From Acidobacteriota bacterium (GTDB lineage: Bacteria; Acidobacteriota; Terriglobia; Terriglobales; Acidobacteriaceae), in assembly GCA_021780315.1 (NCBI GenBank), contig JAJXYY010000042.1, positions 310,001 to 374,000 of the forward strand: DNA of 64,000 nucleotides. Reading direction: 5' to 3'. The notes beneath the pieces were generated by a model, which was not told where the DNA came from, made no database searches, and worked only from the letters and a program-made list of their open reading frames with translations. This document shows, in pieces, positions 43,635 through 51,572 of this stretch (positions are counted from its first letter, which is position 1; each line of letters opens with the position of its first letter). The translations under genes were made by a program, and so were the position numbers.

Positions 43635-44753
43635 ATGCCAGGAATCGCTCACTCTGTCCCACGCCGTCGCCCAGGCAACGAACGAATCAAACGGCAGGTC
43701 AAGCCGTCTTCTCGAACTTCCCAGCGGCTTTCTGCCTCCACTGGTTTAGCTCCTTTGGGGAGGGGTTGCGGCGACGCACTGCCGACGCTTCAGTCCGTCC
43801 CATCGAGTTTTCGGTTGGAGTTGAACGGAGAGCTGCTCTACAGCCTCTGTATCGGGTTGGTCGAACGCAAGGTGGTCGACGAAGCGTTGTGGATTGCTTC
43901 TGGAAAGATTCCCGTTGTCTTTGCGCGCAACGCGATCCAGAAGAGGCTGGAGAGCTTCGTCAAGCTTGAGAATGTGGACTACAGCCTTGAGGTATGTGAC
44001 GAACCCGAATCCAGCTATGGCAGCTCCGACGACACCCTTCCATCCTCATTGTTCGTAATGTTCGAGCTCCAGAGTACCGGTGTCCTTGTCATCGGCGAGG
44101 CCATGGAAGCCCTCGATGCACAAGAGGAGAAGCTGGGAGCAGCCTTCTATGTGGTCTTAATCAGTGCGCTCTGGCATTGGATGTACCTCTATGACCATAC
44201 GTCAGCCGAACGTTACAGCGAGCAGATGCAGGAGATGCGAGAAGACGATGACCCGGACAATCAGGACCACTACGAAATCCCGGATGTGGGGAGGGCAATT
44301 CCACCAGCCGTGAAGGAAGTGGATGCCTGGCCGGTTCACACGGCAAGGCGCATGTTGCGAAAGCATCGGAACGGTCCCTGTGGAGATTGGATTCGAAGGC
44401 TCTTTCGAATCGCAACCCTTGCGAGGACGCGGTACAAACCTGCCTCAGTGGAAACCTACTATGACGCGCCTCCAGGCCCCAGCTTCGCCATCGTCTTTAA
44501 AGAGAACGATGCCATTCATGCCTGCCTGGATGAAGATCTTCAAAACTACTACGAATCCAGTCACGAGCCGACCTGCGCCGTGCGCTTCCGTCCTGACCAA
44601 GCTGAGGAGTTCGATCAGGCACTGCGCACGGCTACGATCTTCCTTCGCCTAAATCAGGAGATGTCGGAGTTGGTCGGCATCTTAAACGAGTGGGGTGAAC
44701 AACATGCAAGTCGGGATCAATATCGGCCAGAACCGGCACTACGAGCTGCGTGA
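43635..44753 (+). CDS. PRTRC system protein F
   Basis: This 372-residue soluble protein is assigned to PRTRC-F from its place between C and B and from LPTLQSVPSSFRLELNGELL near residue 50. An acidic stretch (EMREDDDPDNQD) lies near 205. The first 45 residues are basic and not conserved in look, so the true start may be later. It overlaps the B gene by 50 bases. The molecular role is unknown. Confidence 0.68.
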   Translation: MPGIAHSVPRRRPGNERIKRQVKPSSRTSQRLSASTGLAPLGRGCGDALPTLQSVPSSFRLELNGELLYSLCIGLVERKVVDEALWIASGKIPVVFARNAIQKRLESFVKLENVDYSLEVCDEPESSYGSSDDTLPSSLFVMFELQSTGVLVIGEAMEALDAQEEKLGAAFYVVLISALWHWMYLYDHTSAERYSEQMQEMREDDDPDNQDHYEIPDVGRAIPPAVKEVDAWPVHTARRMLRKHRNGPCGDWIRRLFRIATLARTRYKPASVETYYDAPPGPSFAIVFKENDAIHACLDEDLQNYYESSHEPTCAVRFRPDQAEEFDQALRTATIFLRLNQEMSELVGILNEWGEQHASRDQYRPEPALRAA

Positions 44754-45438
44754 AGCGCTTCTGATCTACCGTTCGACGGGCCACCGGAATTGGGACCGTG
44801 GCAGCTCGTTTGTGACCCACCACATGATTAGTGGAGACACAGGGAAACGACCCGAGCTTGGACCTGCCAAACCGTTGACGGATGGGTTTCTTCGGTCTCT
44901 CGTGAGATCGCTCGGGGCCATGGTCGCTGCCGAGTTCTTTCCGGAAAACATCCTCGCGCGGACAGAGCAGATGGTGACATGGTGGACCCCTGCACAATCG
45001 CGGACGATGTTCTTCGAGAACACAGAGGAGATTATGTCCGATCTGAGCGGCAGGATCTTTCCGCAGCCTCCTCTGATCTGGTGTACCCAGGACGGAGGTC
45101 TTTGGGTTCGAGCTCTTGAGGAGAATAAGCGGCCCGGTCCAGATACGAAGCTTTGCTTCGCTCCATACTGGAACCTGTCGGAGAGCGGAGACGTATGCCT
45201 CGGCTCTATGAAGGCGCCCGGCATCGCAACTGTCGCTGCGATCTCGCAGTGGGAGAAGAGCTTTTACGAGAGCGCCTTCACCCATGGCAACGTCGGCCGC
45301 ATCGTCAGGCATCCAGGTGGCTTCGAGGGACTGTGGCGAGAACTGGTCGAGCAGGAAACGTTCCCCGTCGAAAACCTCGTCGACTTACCTCAGACTGTGG
45401 CTGAGTTTATCCAACCAGGCAGGAGCCGCTATGTCTAA
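44704..45438 (+). CDS. PRTRC system protein B (E2-like candidate)
   Basis: A 244-residue protein matching PRTRC-B. Around residues 151-170 it reads APYWNLSESGDVCLGS. A G-x-V-C-L segment after a Trp/Asn pair parallels the HPN...G-x-ICL active site of E2 ubiquitin-conjugating enzymes, with Cys165 as the candidate nucleophile. This reading is from motif, not search. An upstream GTG at 44695 would add three residues. It overlaps the ThiF-type gene by eight bases. Confidence 0.75.
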   Translation: MQVGINIGQNRHYELREALLIYRSTGHRNWDRGSSFVTHHMISGDTGKRPELGPAKPLTDGFLRSLVRSLGAMVAAEFFPENILARTEQMVTWWTPAQSRTMFFENTEEIMSDLSGRIFPQPPLIWCTQDGGLWVRALEENKRPGPDTKLCFAPYWNLSESGDVCLGSMKAPGIATVAAISQWEKSFYESAFTHGNVGRIVRHPGGFEGLWRELVEQETFPVENLVDLPQTVAEFIQPGRSRYV

Positions 45439-46252
45439 CGAACACATTCTCGACAAGACCTGTCAAGCGCGGCGACCGCTGAAGGTGCTCGTCATCGGGG
45501 CAGGCGGAAACGGAAGCAGTATATTTCTTCAACTCCCGTATCTCCATCAGGCCCTGCATGTGTGGGGACACGAAGGTCTGCGGGTCGAGTTGATGGATGG
45601 CGACCTAATCTCAGAGACCAACTGTGTGCGGCAGCCGTTTGCGACCTCCGATGTCGGCATCAACAAAGCGCTCGTCCTCGTAAACCGGGTCAACCTCTTC
45701 TGGGGGCTGGAGTGGAGTGCATCTCCGCATCACTTCCCCGCCGCATCGCTCAAGGAGTACAACTCTTCTCCGGATGTGGTAATCAGTTGCGTGGATACAC
45801 GGGGCGCGCGAGCGACGATTGCCAAGGCCGTTTGCAGCACGAAGAGCGGAGTGGCTTACTGGCTTGATCTCGGAAACAGTGCAGCGACGGGACAATACAT
45901 CCTTGGTCAGCCGCTCAACGACCGCAATTGTCGGCGCCGTATGCGGCTTCGCACCGTAGTCGAACTCTATCCGGAGATCGCCTCCCCGTGGGTCGGAGAA
46001 GAGTCCCTGCCGAGTTGCAGCGCAATGGAAGCTCTTGAACGCCAGGAACCGTACACCAATCAAGTGTTAGCAACGAGTGCACTGGCGATGCTGGCTCGGC
46101 TCTTTCGTTATGGGAAGATCGGCCATCACGGGGCGTTCTATAACGCTGTAACAGGCAGGATGCATTCCATACCTGTCGATCCCGAACTCTGGAAGAGAAC
46201 GCAACGGCGTTCGCGTGGATTCATAAAGAAATCCGTACGTGCATCGTCGTAA
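45431..46252 (+). CDS. PRTRC system ThiF-family (E1-like) protein
   Basis: This 273-residue adenylating enzyme of the E1/ThiF/MoeB fold has the nucleotide loop VLVIGAGGNGSS from about 18, then the acidic loop LMDGDLISETNCVRQPF and ISCVDTRGARA. A late LPSCSAMEALERQ is where E1-like proteins keep a conserved Cys. E1-like enzymes activate the C-terminal glycine of a ubiquitin-like protein; the free-glycine C protein is the obvious partner here. Start overlaps the B stop. Confidence 0.85.
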   Translation: MSNEHILDKTCQARRPLKVLVIGAGGNGSSIFLQLPYLHQALHVWGHEGLRVELMDGDLISETNCVRQPFATSDVGINKALVLVNRVNLFWGLEWSASPHHFPAASLKEYNSSPDVVISCVDTRGARATIAKAVCSTKSGVAYWLDLGNSAATGQYILGQPLNDRNCRRRMRLRTVVELYPEIASPWVGEESLPSCSAMEALERQEPYTNQVLATSALAMLARLFRYGKIGHHGAFYNAVTGRMHSIPVDPELWKRTQRRSRGFIKKSVRASS

Positions 46253-46276
46253 GGTTGTCCTTACAGGCGATGCATC

Positions 46277-46566
46277 ATGAAGATCCCTCTTGATAAGGAT
46301 CGCGCAGCCGAAGCGAAAGCAATTGTCGTCCAGGCGTTTCGCAACGGCCCTATCGAAGACCTCCACACAGGCAAGGTATGCCCGGTGTGCAGCGAAGATC
46401 CGTCCTTGTCCCGCATCTCCGATGCGGAGATGAAGGCGATCATGAAGGCGGCCGTGACGCAAGTCTATAAATTGCTCTGGCTGCGAGACCACGACATAGA
46501 GGCTATGCGCAGAAGCTGGCATACGGTCGCCGGTTCTGCCTGCACTGGGACGATCCCGACCTCTGA
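46277..46566 (+). pseudogene. Small PRTRC-neighbour protein with a likely one-base frameshift
   Basis: The frame from ATG 46277 encodes a CPVCSEDP motif and a helical stretch up to VYKLLWLRDHDIE (about residue 75), then turns into unlikely sequence. In the -1 frame from 46501 the reading GYAQKLAYGRRFCLHWDDPDL runs to TGA 46564-46566 and looks genuine. One missing base near 46500 would join them into a protein of about 96 residues. A sequencing error or a recent mutation are both possible. Without the shift the frame ends at 46612. Confidence 0.6.
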
Positions 46567-46775
46567 TAAAAAGCCTACAACTCGAACGAGGATGACATGC
46601 CTGGCTCTATGAAGCATGGTCACGTGTAAAAAGTCAGGCTTTGATTGCGTTTACCCGCAGTAGAGGCAATCCGCTTCGGCAGACAGCTTCGAAACCTTGG
46701 TTGAAACCACATAGCATCCTGGCAACTCATGGAGCCAGGCATGTCATCCCCATTTTCAAAAACAGGAAGGTAGCC

Positions 46776-47336
46776 ATGTTCAAAGAACTCGCGCCGCTGC
46801 TTCGGCAACGGCCTGTTGTTTTGCTGCTCAATCCGCTCGAAGGCGAAAGCCTCCGTGTCATTGTTATGCCGAAGAAGCTCAACGATACGGAGGAGGGTGC
46901 GCTCGCCACGCCCCTCAGCGTTACCGGTACTCCAGAGGAGTTGGACCAGCAACTGCCGGCTACTCTCACGCAGTATGTCGGAGCACATCTGGAATTGAAG
47001 AACACACTCCAAATGGCCAAGGATGAGATGGATGCCGCCGCCAAGGCCGCGCGCAGCAAGAAGTATCCCAAGTCCGAAACACACCCCAAAGCGGAAACGG
47101 CTAAGGCGAACTCATCAGCAACCAGCGGAACGAAGCCTGGAGAAGCATCGGCCAAGCCTGCAGTGGAGAAGAAGTCTGCCCCGCCCATGACGGCCAACCT
47201 GTTCAGCTTCGATGAGAGCCCTGTTGCCACGGAACCGGTAGAAGCGGATACAGCTTCGGATGAAGAGGTACGCGAGATTCTCGCGGAGGTCGATGACTTG
47301 GGCGCGGAAGAGAGCCCGCTCGAAGACGCTGCCTGA
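46776..47336 (+). CDS. PRTRC system protein E
   Basis: This 186-residue protein has an N-terminal domain matching PRTRC-E (MFKELAPLLRQ, LRVIVMPKKL, ATPLSVTGTPEELDQQLP), then a Lys/Ala-rich helical linker and an acidic tail. ATG 46776 follows AGGAAGG; the longer upstream frame has no ribosome site. It is the last recognised gene of the cassette. Its role is unknown. A long hairpin follows. Confidence 0.8.
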   Translation: MFKELAPLLRQRPVVLLLNPLEGESLRVIVMPKKLNDTEEGALATPLSVTGTPEELDQQLPATLTQYVGAHLELKNTLQMAKDEMDAAAKAARSKKYPKSETHPKAETAKANSSATSGTKPGEASAKPAVEKKSAPPMTANLFSFDESPVATEPVEADTASDEEVREILAEVDDLGAEESPLEDAA

Positions 47337-47381
47337 GGGATAGGGGGACAGGCGTCGCCCTCCTTCGCCTGTCCTTATCCC
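47337..47381 (+). terminator. Long hairpin after PRTRC protein E
   Basis: GGGATA...GGACAGGCG pairs with CGCCTGTCC...TATCCC around an 11-nt loop. There is no T-run, so a terminator is likely but not certain. Confidence 0.5.
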
Positions 47382-47414
47382 AAGATTGCCACAACAATTC
47401 TAAGGAGGTGTTCC

Positions 47415-48251
47415 ATGCCTCGCTTATTGCATCGTGTGGATCCCTCCGCACAGCCGGACATCAATCGCTTCGTCCTCGAACACGGACGGATGCCGTTCTT
47501 GAGCGATCCGATCCCTCCCTGGCACTACAGAGGTTGGCTACTCTTCCAAGTGCAACTTGCCGATGCGCATCCCAATGCGCCCGGACGGTGGCACCACTAC
47601 ATGAGGATGCTCGAGGCAGGACGACTCCTCGATGAGCCAATCCCACAGCTACAGTTCACGGCTGTGCCTGATCCATCGGCAATGAAGATCTTGAACCGCT
47701 GTGTGGAGCTGTTGGCCTACCGCAACTCTTTCTGGGAGGCATTCGAGGACTTCGTGCAATGGCTCGCCTGGGGGTTGAGCGTCTCGAAGGAAAGACCGGA
47801 ACTGGAAGAGGCAACATCAGAAGCGCTCTATCGGACGTTCAACTTCGAGCATTTGCTTCTGCACCCTCACGACTACCTGGGACAGATGCTTTGTGACAGA
47901 AGAGGCAAGGGCTGGAACCCGCATGCCTACTATCCAACGCCTCATCCTCTCTGTGAATGCATGATGCAGATGGTGTTGCCTAATGCAGGAAAGAGCCAGG
48001 AAGACTCTCGTCTCCAACTCATCTGCGAGCCTGCCGCCGGCACCGGCAGAATGCTTCTACACGCGAGCAATTATTCCTATCGACTGCACGGAATGGATAT
48101 TGATCCGTTGGTGGTGACGATATGCCTCATCAACGGAGCCATTTATGTTCCGTGGCTCTCGTTTCCGCTTCCACGAACCATCGTGGAACGATGCGCGGGC
48201 CCAACTCCCGGTGACACCGGCAGAGACAACGCTTCATCTGAAGCCGCTTGA
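47415..48251 (+). CDS. N-6 DNA methylase-like protein lacking NPPY
   Basis: This 278-residue protein resembles the HsdM-type methylase fold: YYPTPHPLCECMMQMV (the helix before the SAM site), CEPAAGTGRMLL near residue 205 and MDIDPLVVTICLING. The catalytic NPPY/F expected next is absent, and the protein ends soon after. It may be an inactive SAM-binding relative or a truncated enzyme. Similar shortened methylase genes accompany PRTRC cassettes. ATG 47415 has AAGGAGG and overlaps nothing upstream. Confidence 0.7.
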   Translation: MPRLLHRVDPSAQPDINRFVLEHGRMPFLSDPIPPWHYRGWLLFQVQLADAHPNAPGRWHHYMRMLEAGRLLDEPIPQLQFTAVPDPSAMKILNRCVELLAYRNSFWEAFEDFVQWLAWGLSVSKERPELEEATSEALYRTFNFEHLLLHPHDYLGQMLCDRRGKGWNPHAYYPTPHPLCECMMQMVLPNAGKSQEDSRLQLICEPAAGTGRMLLHASNYSYRLHGMDIDPLVVTICLINGAIYVPWLSFPLPRTIVERCAGPTPGDTGRDNASSEAA

Positions 48252-48280
48252 ATCGTCTAGTTTCGACGAAAGGAACCATT

Positions 48281-49441
48281 ATGGCTGAATCCAAGACCAC
48301 AACCACTGCTGAAAAGCCACAGATGGACTTCAGCGTGGACCGCGATACGATCCTCGCCGAAGTCAGTATTGTTGCCCGCGCGTGCGACAGTAAGACAACC
48401 CAACCCATCCTGACTCATCTCCTCATCGACGCGAGTGCTTCAGGAACCATCACGATCAGCGGCAGTGACCACAGCCGTACACTCCGTTCCGAGTGCGTGG
48501 CTCAGGTCGCAACCGCTGGTGCTGTAGCGATCCCGGCTCAGAAGTTCCTCAGCTATCTCAAGCTTCTCCCCTCCGGGCCAGTGCACATCAAAGGACTCGC
48601 GAATCATCACATTCAGATCCAGGCAGGAAAGTCCCGGACGCGAATGACAGGCCGCTCGGCGTCGGAGTTTTCGAACCTGCCTTCCGTGCCAGCCAACCCG
48701 ATCGAGCTGAGCGCTCGCGTGTTGCGAACCCTAGTGCGACAGAGCGTCTTTGCCGTTGCCACCTCCGATGACCGCTACCTTCTGAAAGCGGCATTGCTCC
48801 TGTTGCGGCCAGACCGTGCAGGTATGGTCGCGACTGACGGCCACCGGCTGTCCTTCGTTGTCGTTCCCGATGATTCGATCCCCGTTCAGGGGACGCGGAA
48901 GTCGTTACTTCCACGCGAATGTCTCACCGACCTGCTTGCGTTACTCTCTGTGGCGAAAGAAGAATCCGTGAGCTTTGGCGAAGACGACACGACGCTCTTC
49001 TTTCGCATGGGCACCCGGCTGCTGACTGCGCGGAAGCTGTCCGGCACATTCCCGAACTACGAAGCCATTCTCCCGAAAGGAATGTCCGCCACAACCGTCG
49101 TCCGGTCCGCGGAATTGATGAGTTCCGTTCAACGGGTGCTCGAATTCTCTGACGAACGCTCGAAGAAGGTGACCTTGGAACTCGCGGACAACGCCCTGCG
49201 GATCAGGTCCTCCTCACCGGATCGCGGGGAGTCCGAAGAAGTCCTCGACGTAAGCTACGCTGCCGCGCCAGTCACCATCGGTTTCAACGGAACCTATCTG
49301 GTCGAGTTCCTTCGCACCATCGGCGAGAAGGGATCCATGCGGTTCTCCTTCAAAGATTCGACCTCAGCCGGGGTGCTTATCCCTGAAGTGATGAGCGGCG
49401 AATATCAGCAGCAGTACGTCCTCATGCCGATGAGGGCCTGA
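48281..49441 (+). CDS. dnaN: DNA polymerase III beta subunit (sliding clamp) homologue
   Basis: This 386-residue clamp with the three-domain DnaN layout: MDFSVDRDTILAEVSIVARACDSKTTQPILTHL starts domain 1, MVATDGHRLSFVVV lies in domain 2, and the end YVLMPMR matches the usual VMPMR. Clamps tether polymerases to DNA. An element-borne copy could favour element replication or titrate the host clamp. ATG 48281 has GAAAGGA; the frame extends to 48248 without a better start. Confidence 0.92.
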   Translation: MAESKTTTTAEKPQMDFSVDRDTILAEVSIVARACDSKTTQPILTHLLIDASASGTITISGSDHSRTLRSECVAQVATAGAVAIPAQKFLSYLKLLPSGPVHIKGLANHHIQIQAGKSRTRMTGRSASEFSNLPSVPANPIELSARVLRTLVRQSVFAVATSDDRYLLKAALLLLRPDRAGMVATDGHRLSFVVVPDDSIPVQGTRKSLLPRECLTDLLALLSVAKEESVSFGEDDTTLFFRMGTRLLTARKLSGTFPNYEAILPKGMSATTVVRSAELMSSVQRVLEFSDERSKKVTLELADNALRIRSSSPDRGESEEVLDVSYAAAPVTIGFNGTYLVEFLRTIGEKGSMRFSFKDSTSAGVLIPEVMSGEYQQQYVLMPMRA

Positions 49442-49539
49442 TTGCAACTTCCATCGCAGTATCCCCGAAGCCCCTTGCCGTCGTCACCGCGATCGCAATG
49501 GGCTTCGGTTTTATGCGGTGCGTCCGCCAAGGAGTTTTC

Positions 49540-50127
49540 ATGACGCCTGTACAACTTCACCTCGGGCACTACTGGAAGACGAACGACCCTGCTGACCTCG
49601 ATTTCAACCAAGCGGGAGATGAGGCGCCACAGTTCATCCGCTGCTACAGCATGAACGATTACACCAACCGTGGAGAGGCCCGCGATGTTCCGGTCGCTTC
49701 GCTTGAATACCTGGCCGCCGGCATCTTCGGGGAACCGCGTCCCAGCGTCACCGCACGCATTCGATGGAGTGGTGATAGTCACCGGTACGGCATTTATCGA
49801 AACCTGTGCCCTCAAGGCCACCACTCGATCATTTTGCTCGAACGTCATGGCGGCGGCATGGTCGGCTACCAGTTCGACCAGTCCTATGCGATTGAGAGTT
49901 GGGAAGCTCTGGCCAGAACGCTGGCCCCGGAGATGATCTGGAATCTCTGCAATCAGATCGCGGAGAGCTACCATGCAGCCCGAGCAGCGGAACGCAGCAA
50001 CATGCATCGAGCCTTCCTGGAAGGTCGCATGAAGAAGCGCCGCCGCAATCACCGCCTCTGGGTGGATGTCGAGCCGCCAGCTCCTGCCAATCGTAGCGAG
50101 GTGCGTCATGGCCTACCGCAAGATTGA
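49540..50127 (+). CDS. Hypothetical protein
   Basis: A 195-residue protein with aromatic, His-rich stretches (VQLHLGHYWKTNDPADLDF, GIYRNLCPQGHHSIILLERHG) and a basic C terminus. ATG 49540 has AAGGAG upstream; the in-frame start at 49498 does not. No family recognised. It overlaps the next small gene by 20 bases. Confidence 0.58.
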   Translation: MTPVQLHLGHYWKTNDPADLDFNQAGDEAPQFIRCYSMNDYTNRGEARDVPVASLEYLAAGIFGEPRPSVTARIRWSGDSHRYGIYRNLCPQGHHSIILLERHGGGMVGYQFDQSYAIESWEALARTLAPEMIWNLCNQIAESYHAARAAERSNMHRAFLEGRMKKRRRNHRLWVDVEPPAPANRSEVRHGLPQD

Positions 50128-50314
50128 TCAGGCGATGCGTCGCGGAAAGCGATGGGCTGAGGCACAGATCAAAGCCCGAATCACGATTACACCAGACCTC
50201 GTAGAGAAGGCTGCCTCGGAGGCATTTCAACACCTCGGCCAGCAGTACCTCTTCATGACCTCAGCGATGGAAGTCATGCTGGAGCACAACTCTCCTTTGA
50301 AGCAATCCGCTTAA
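50108..50314 (+). CDS. Small hypothetical protein
   Basis: A 68-residue, helical, basic protein overlapping the end of the previous gene. GCGAGG just upstream is a weak ribosome site. It is followed within two bases by a strong bidirectional terminator, so it ends this transcript. The function is unknown. Confidence 0.5.
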   Translation: MAYRKIDQAMRRGKRWAEAQIKARITITPDLVEKAASEAFQHLGQQYLFMTSAMEVMLEHNSPLKQSA

Positions 50315-50315
50315 G

Positions 50316-50357
50316 AACACTGAGGCGAGATCACTTGGTCTCGCCTCAGTGTTTTGG
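50316..50357. terminator. Bidirectional terminator between convergent genes
   Basis: AACACTGAGGCGAGA and its exact reverse complement form a 15-bp stem around an 8-nt loop, ending in GTTTT. It separates the plus-strand run from the minus-strand gene at 50373. Confidence 0.92.
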
Positions 50358-50372
50358 GGAGGGAACGGTTAC

Positions 50373-50723
50373 TTAGGAGGCCTTGTTTGCCTTCGTCTTC
50401 TGCGCCCAGCGGGCCTTCGACGCGTCACTGATCTTTTTCTTTGCTTCCGGTGACATGACTCTCTTCTTCGGAGTGCTAGCCTTCAGCGAGGTCGTTGCTC
50501 CCTTTACCGCTGCACCTTTCTTCGTTCCCGGCTTGGGTCCTGGCTTCTTCTTTGCCCCTGGTTTCGGACCTGGCTTGCCTTTCACCGGAGCGCTACTCGA
50601 AGGTAGAGCTTCTGCGCCTTCCTCAACGACGAGAGCGTCGCGTAGGGATACAAGACGAGCTCGCTTCTTATCAATTGCCTCAATCTCTTTGTTCAATGCC
50701 GCCACTGCTGCATGGATACTCAT
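50373..50723 (-). CDS. Histone H1-like / AT-hook-like basic protein
   Basis: This 116-residue protein has a short N-terminal coiled coil (about 5-30), then a Lys/Pro/Ala-rich region with repeats of KPGPKPG that resemble AT-hook or histone H1 tails, and a C-terminal PEAKKKISDASKARWAQK motif. Such proteins bind DNA and may act as nucleoid proteins or silencers. It is the only minus-strand gene inside the element body, so it is under separate control. Confidence 0.72.
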   Translation of the reverse strand: MSIHAAVAALNKEIEAIDKKRARLVSLRDALVVEEGAEALPSSSAPVKGKPGPKPGAKKKPGPKPGTKKGAAVKGATTSLKASTPKKRVMSPEAKKKISDASKARWAQKTKANKAS

Positions 50724-50778
50724 TCATCCTCCCTGGATAGAACTAGAGAAAAGCCTACACCAGCCCCGAGAGGTACTT

Positions 50779-51537
50779 ATGGAGTTCTGTCCGTATTGTG
50801 GTGAGATTGCACGCCTCGAAGTAACGGAACTCTATATCGAGACACGAGAGATTGTTCTCGACGCATGTTGTGAATGGAACCTTGAGGGATGGATCGGCTC
50901 CATTGGTGACTTCAGCCGGCGTGATCGTGTGCGATGGATGCGTGAGATGACCGGCCTCGTTGTTCACGACATTCTCCTGGACGGCGATACTCTCGGCTGG
51001 ACCTTGCACTATGGCCTCGAATTCCACCCGATCGAGTTTGCCCAGGCGAAGACATTCATCCAGGAGCATCATCGTCACTGCGATCCACCGCCCGGCTGGA
51101 AGTACGGCATCTCTCTCCTCAACGGCACGGAACTGGTCGGAGTCATGACCGCGGGACGTCCCGGTTCCCGCGTGCTTCAAGAGCAGGGGTACATGGAGGT
51201 AACACGCGTGTGCGTGAAAGACATGTCGCCCCATGGCCTTGTGGCGAATGCTTGTTCCATCCTGTACGGGTACGCCTGTCGAGAAGCGTTTACACGAGGT
51301 TTCCAGCGAGTTGTCACGTATACCAAGATCGATGAATCGGGAGCCTCCTTACGAGCCGCTGGCTTCGTGCCCATAGCCATCTCTAAAGGCGGTGAATGGG
51401 ACCGCCAGGGCCGGCACCGGAGGCCGGGCAGAAACACAGGTCCGAAGGTTCGCTGGGAGAGATGGAAAGATCGCGTCCTCCCGATGCAGACCAGTTTCCG
51501 TTTTGAGTCCTGCGATTCACTGCCTATCGCGGCGTAA
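50779..51537 (+). CDS. XF1762-like GNAT-fold protein
   Basis: This 252-residue protein begins with a zinc-type CPYCGEIA motif, then has a GNAT-like region: FQRVVTYTKIDESGASLRAAGF, GGEWDRQGR and GPKVRWER. These match the XF1762 family, found on mobile elements and often with PRTRC genes. An N-acetyltransferase activity is possible but unproven. The frame is open far upstream over the minus-strand gene; ATG 50779 has GAGAGG and gives the sensible N terminus. Confidence 0.7.
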   Translation: MEFCPYCGEIARLEVTELYIETREIVLDACCEWNLEGWIGSIGDFSRRDRVRWMREMTGLVVHDILLDGDTLGWTLHYGLEFHPIEFAQAKTFIQEHHRHCDPPPGWKYGISLLNGTELVGVMTAGRPGSRVLQEQGYMEVTRVCVKDMSPHGLVANACSILYGYACREAFTRGFQRVVTYTKIDESGASLRAAGFVPIAISKGGEWDRQGRHRRPGRNTGPKVRWERWKDRVLPMQTSFRFESCDSLPIAA

Positions 51538-51572
51538 ATATCGGCACTTCACCTCATCTTTGGAGGCACTCC

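Noticed and set aside
43528-43749. 73-residue frame overlapping the start of PRTRC protein F
   Set aside because: It overlaps PRTRC-F in another frame and has only a weak ribosome site. It could be a small real gene, but support is too thin.
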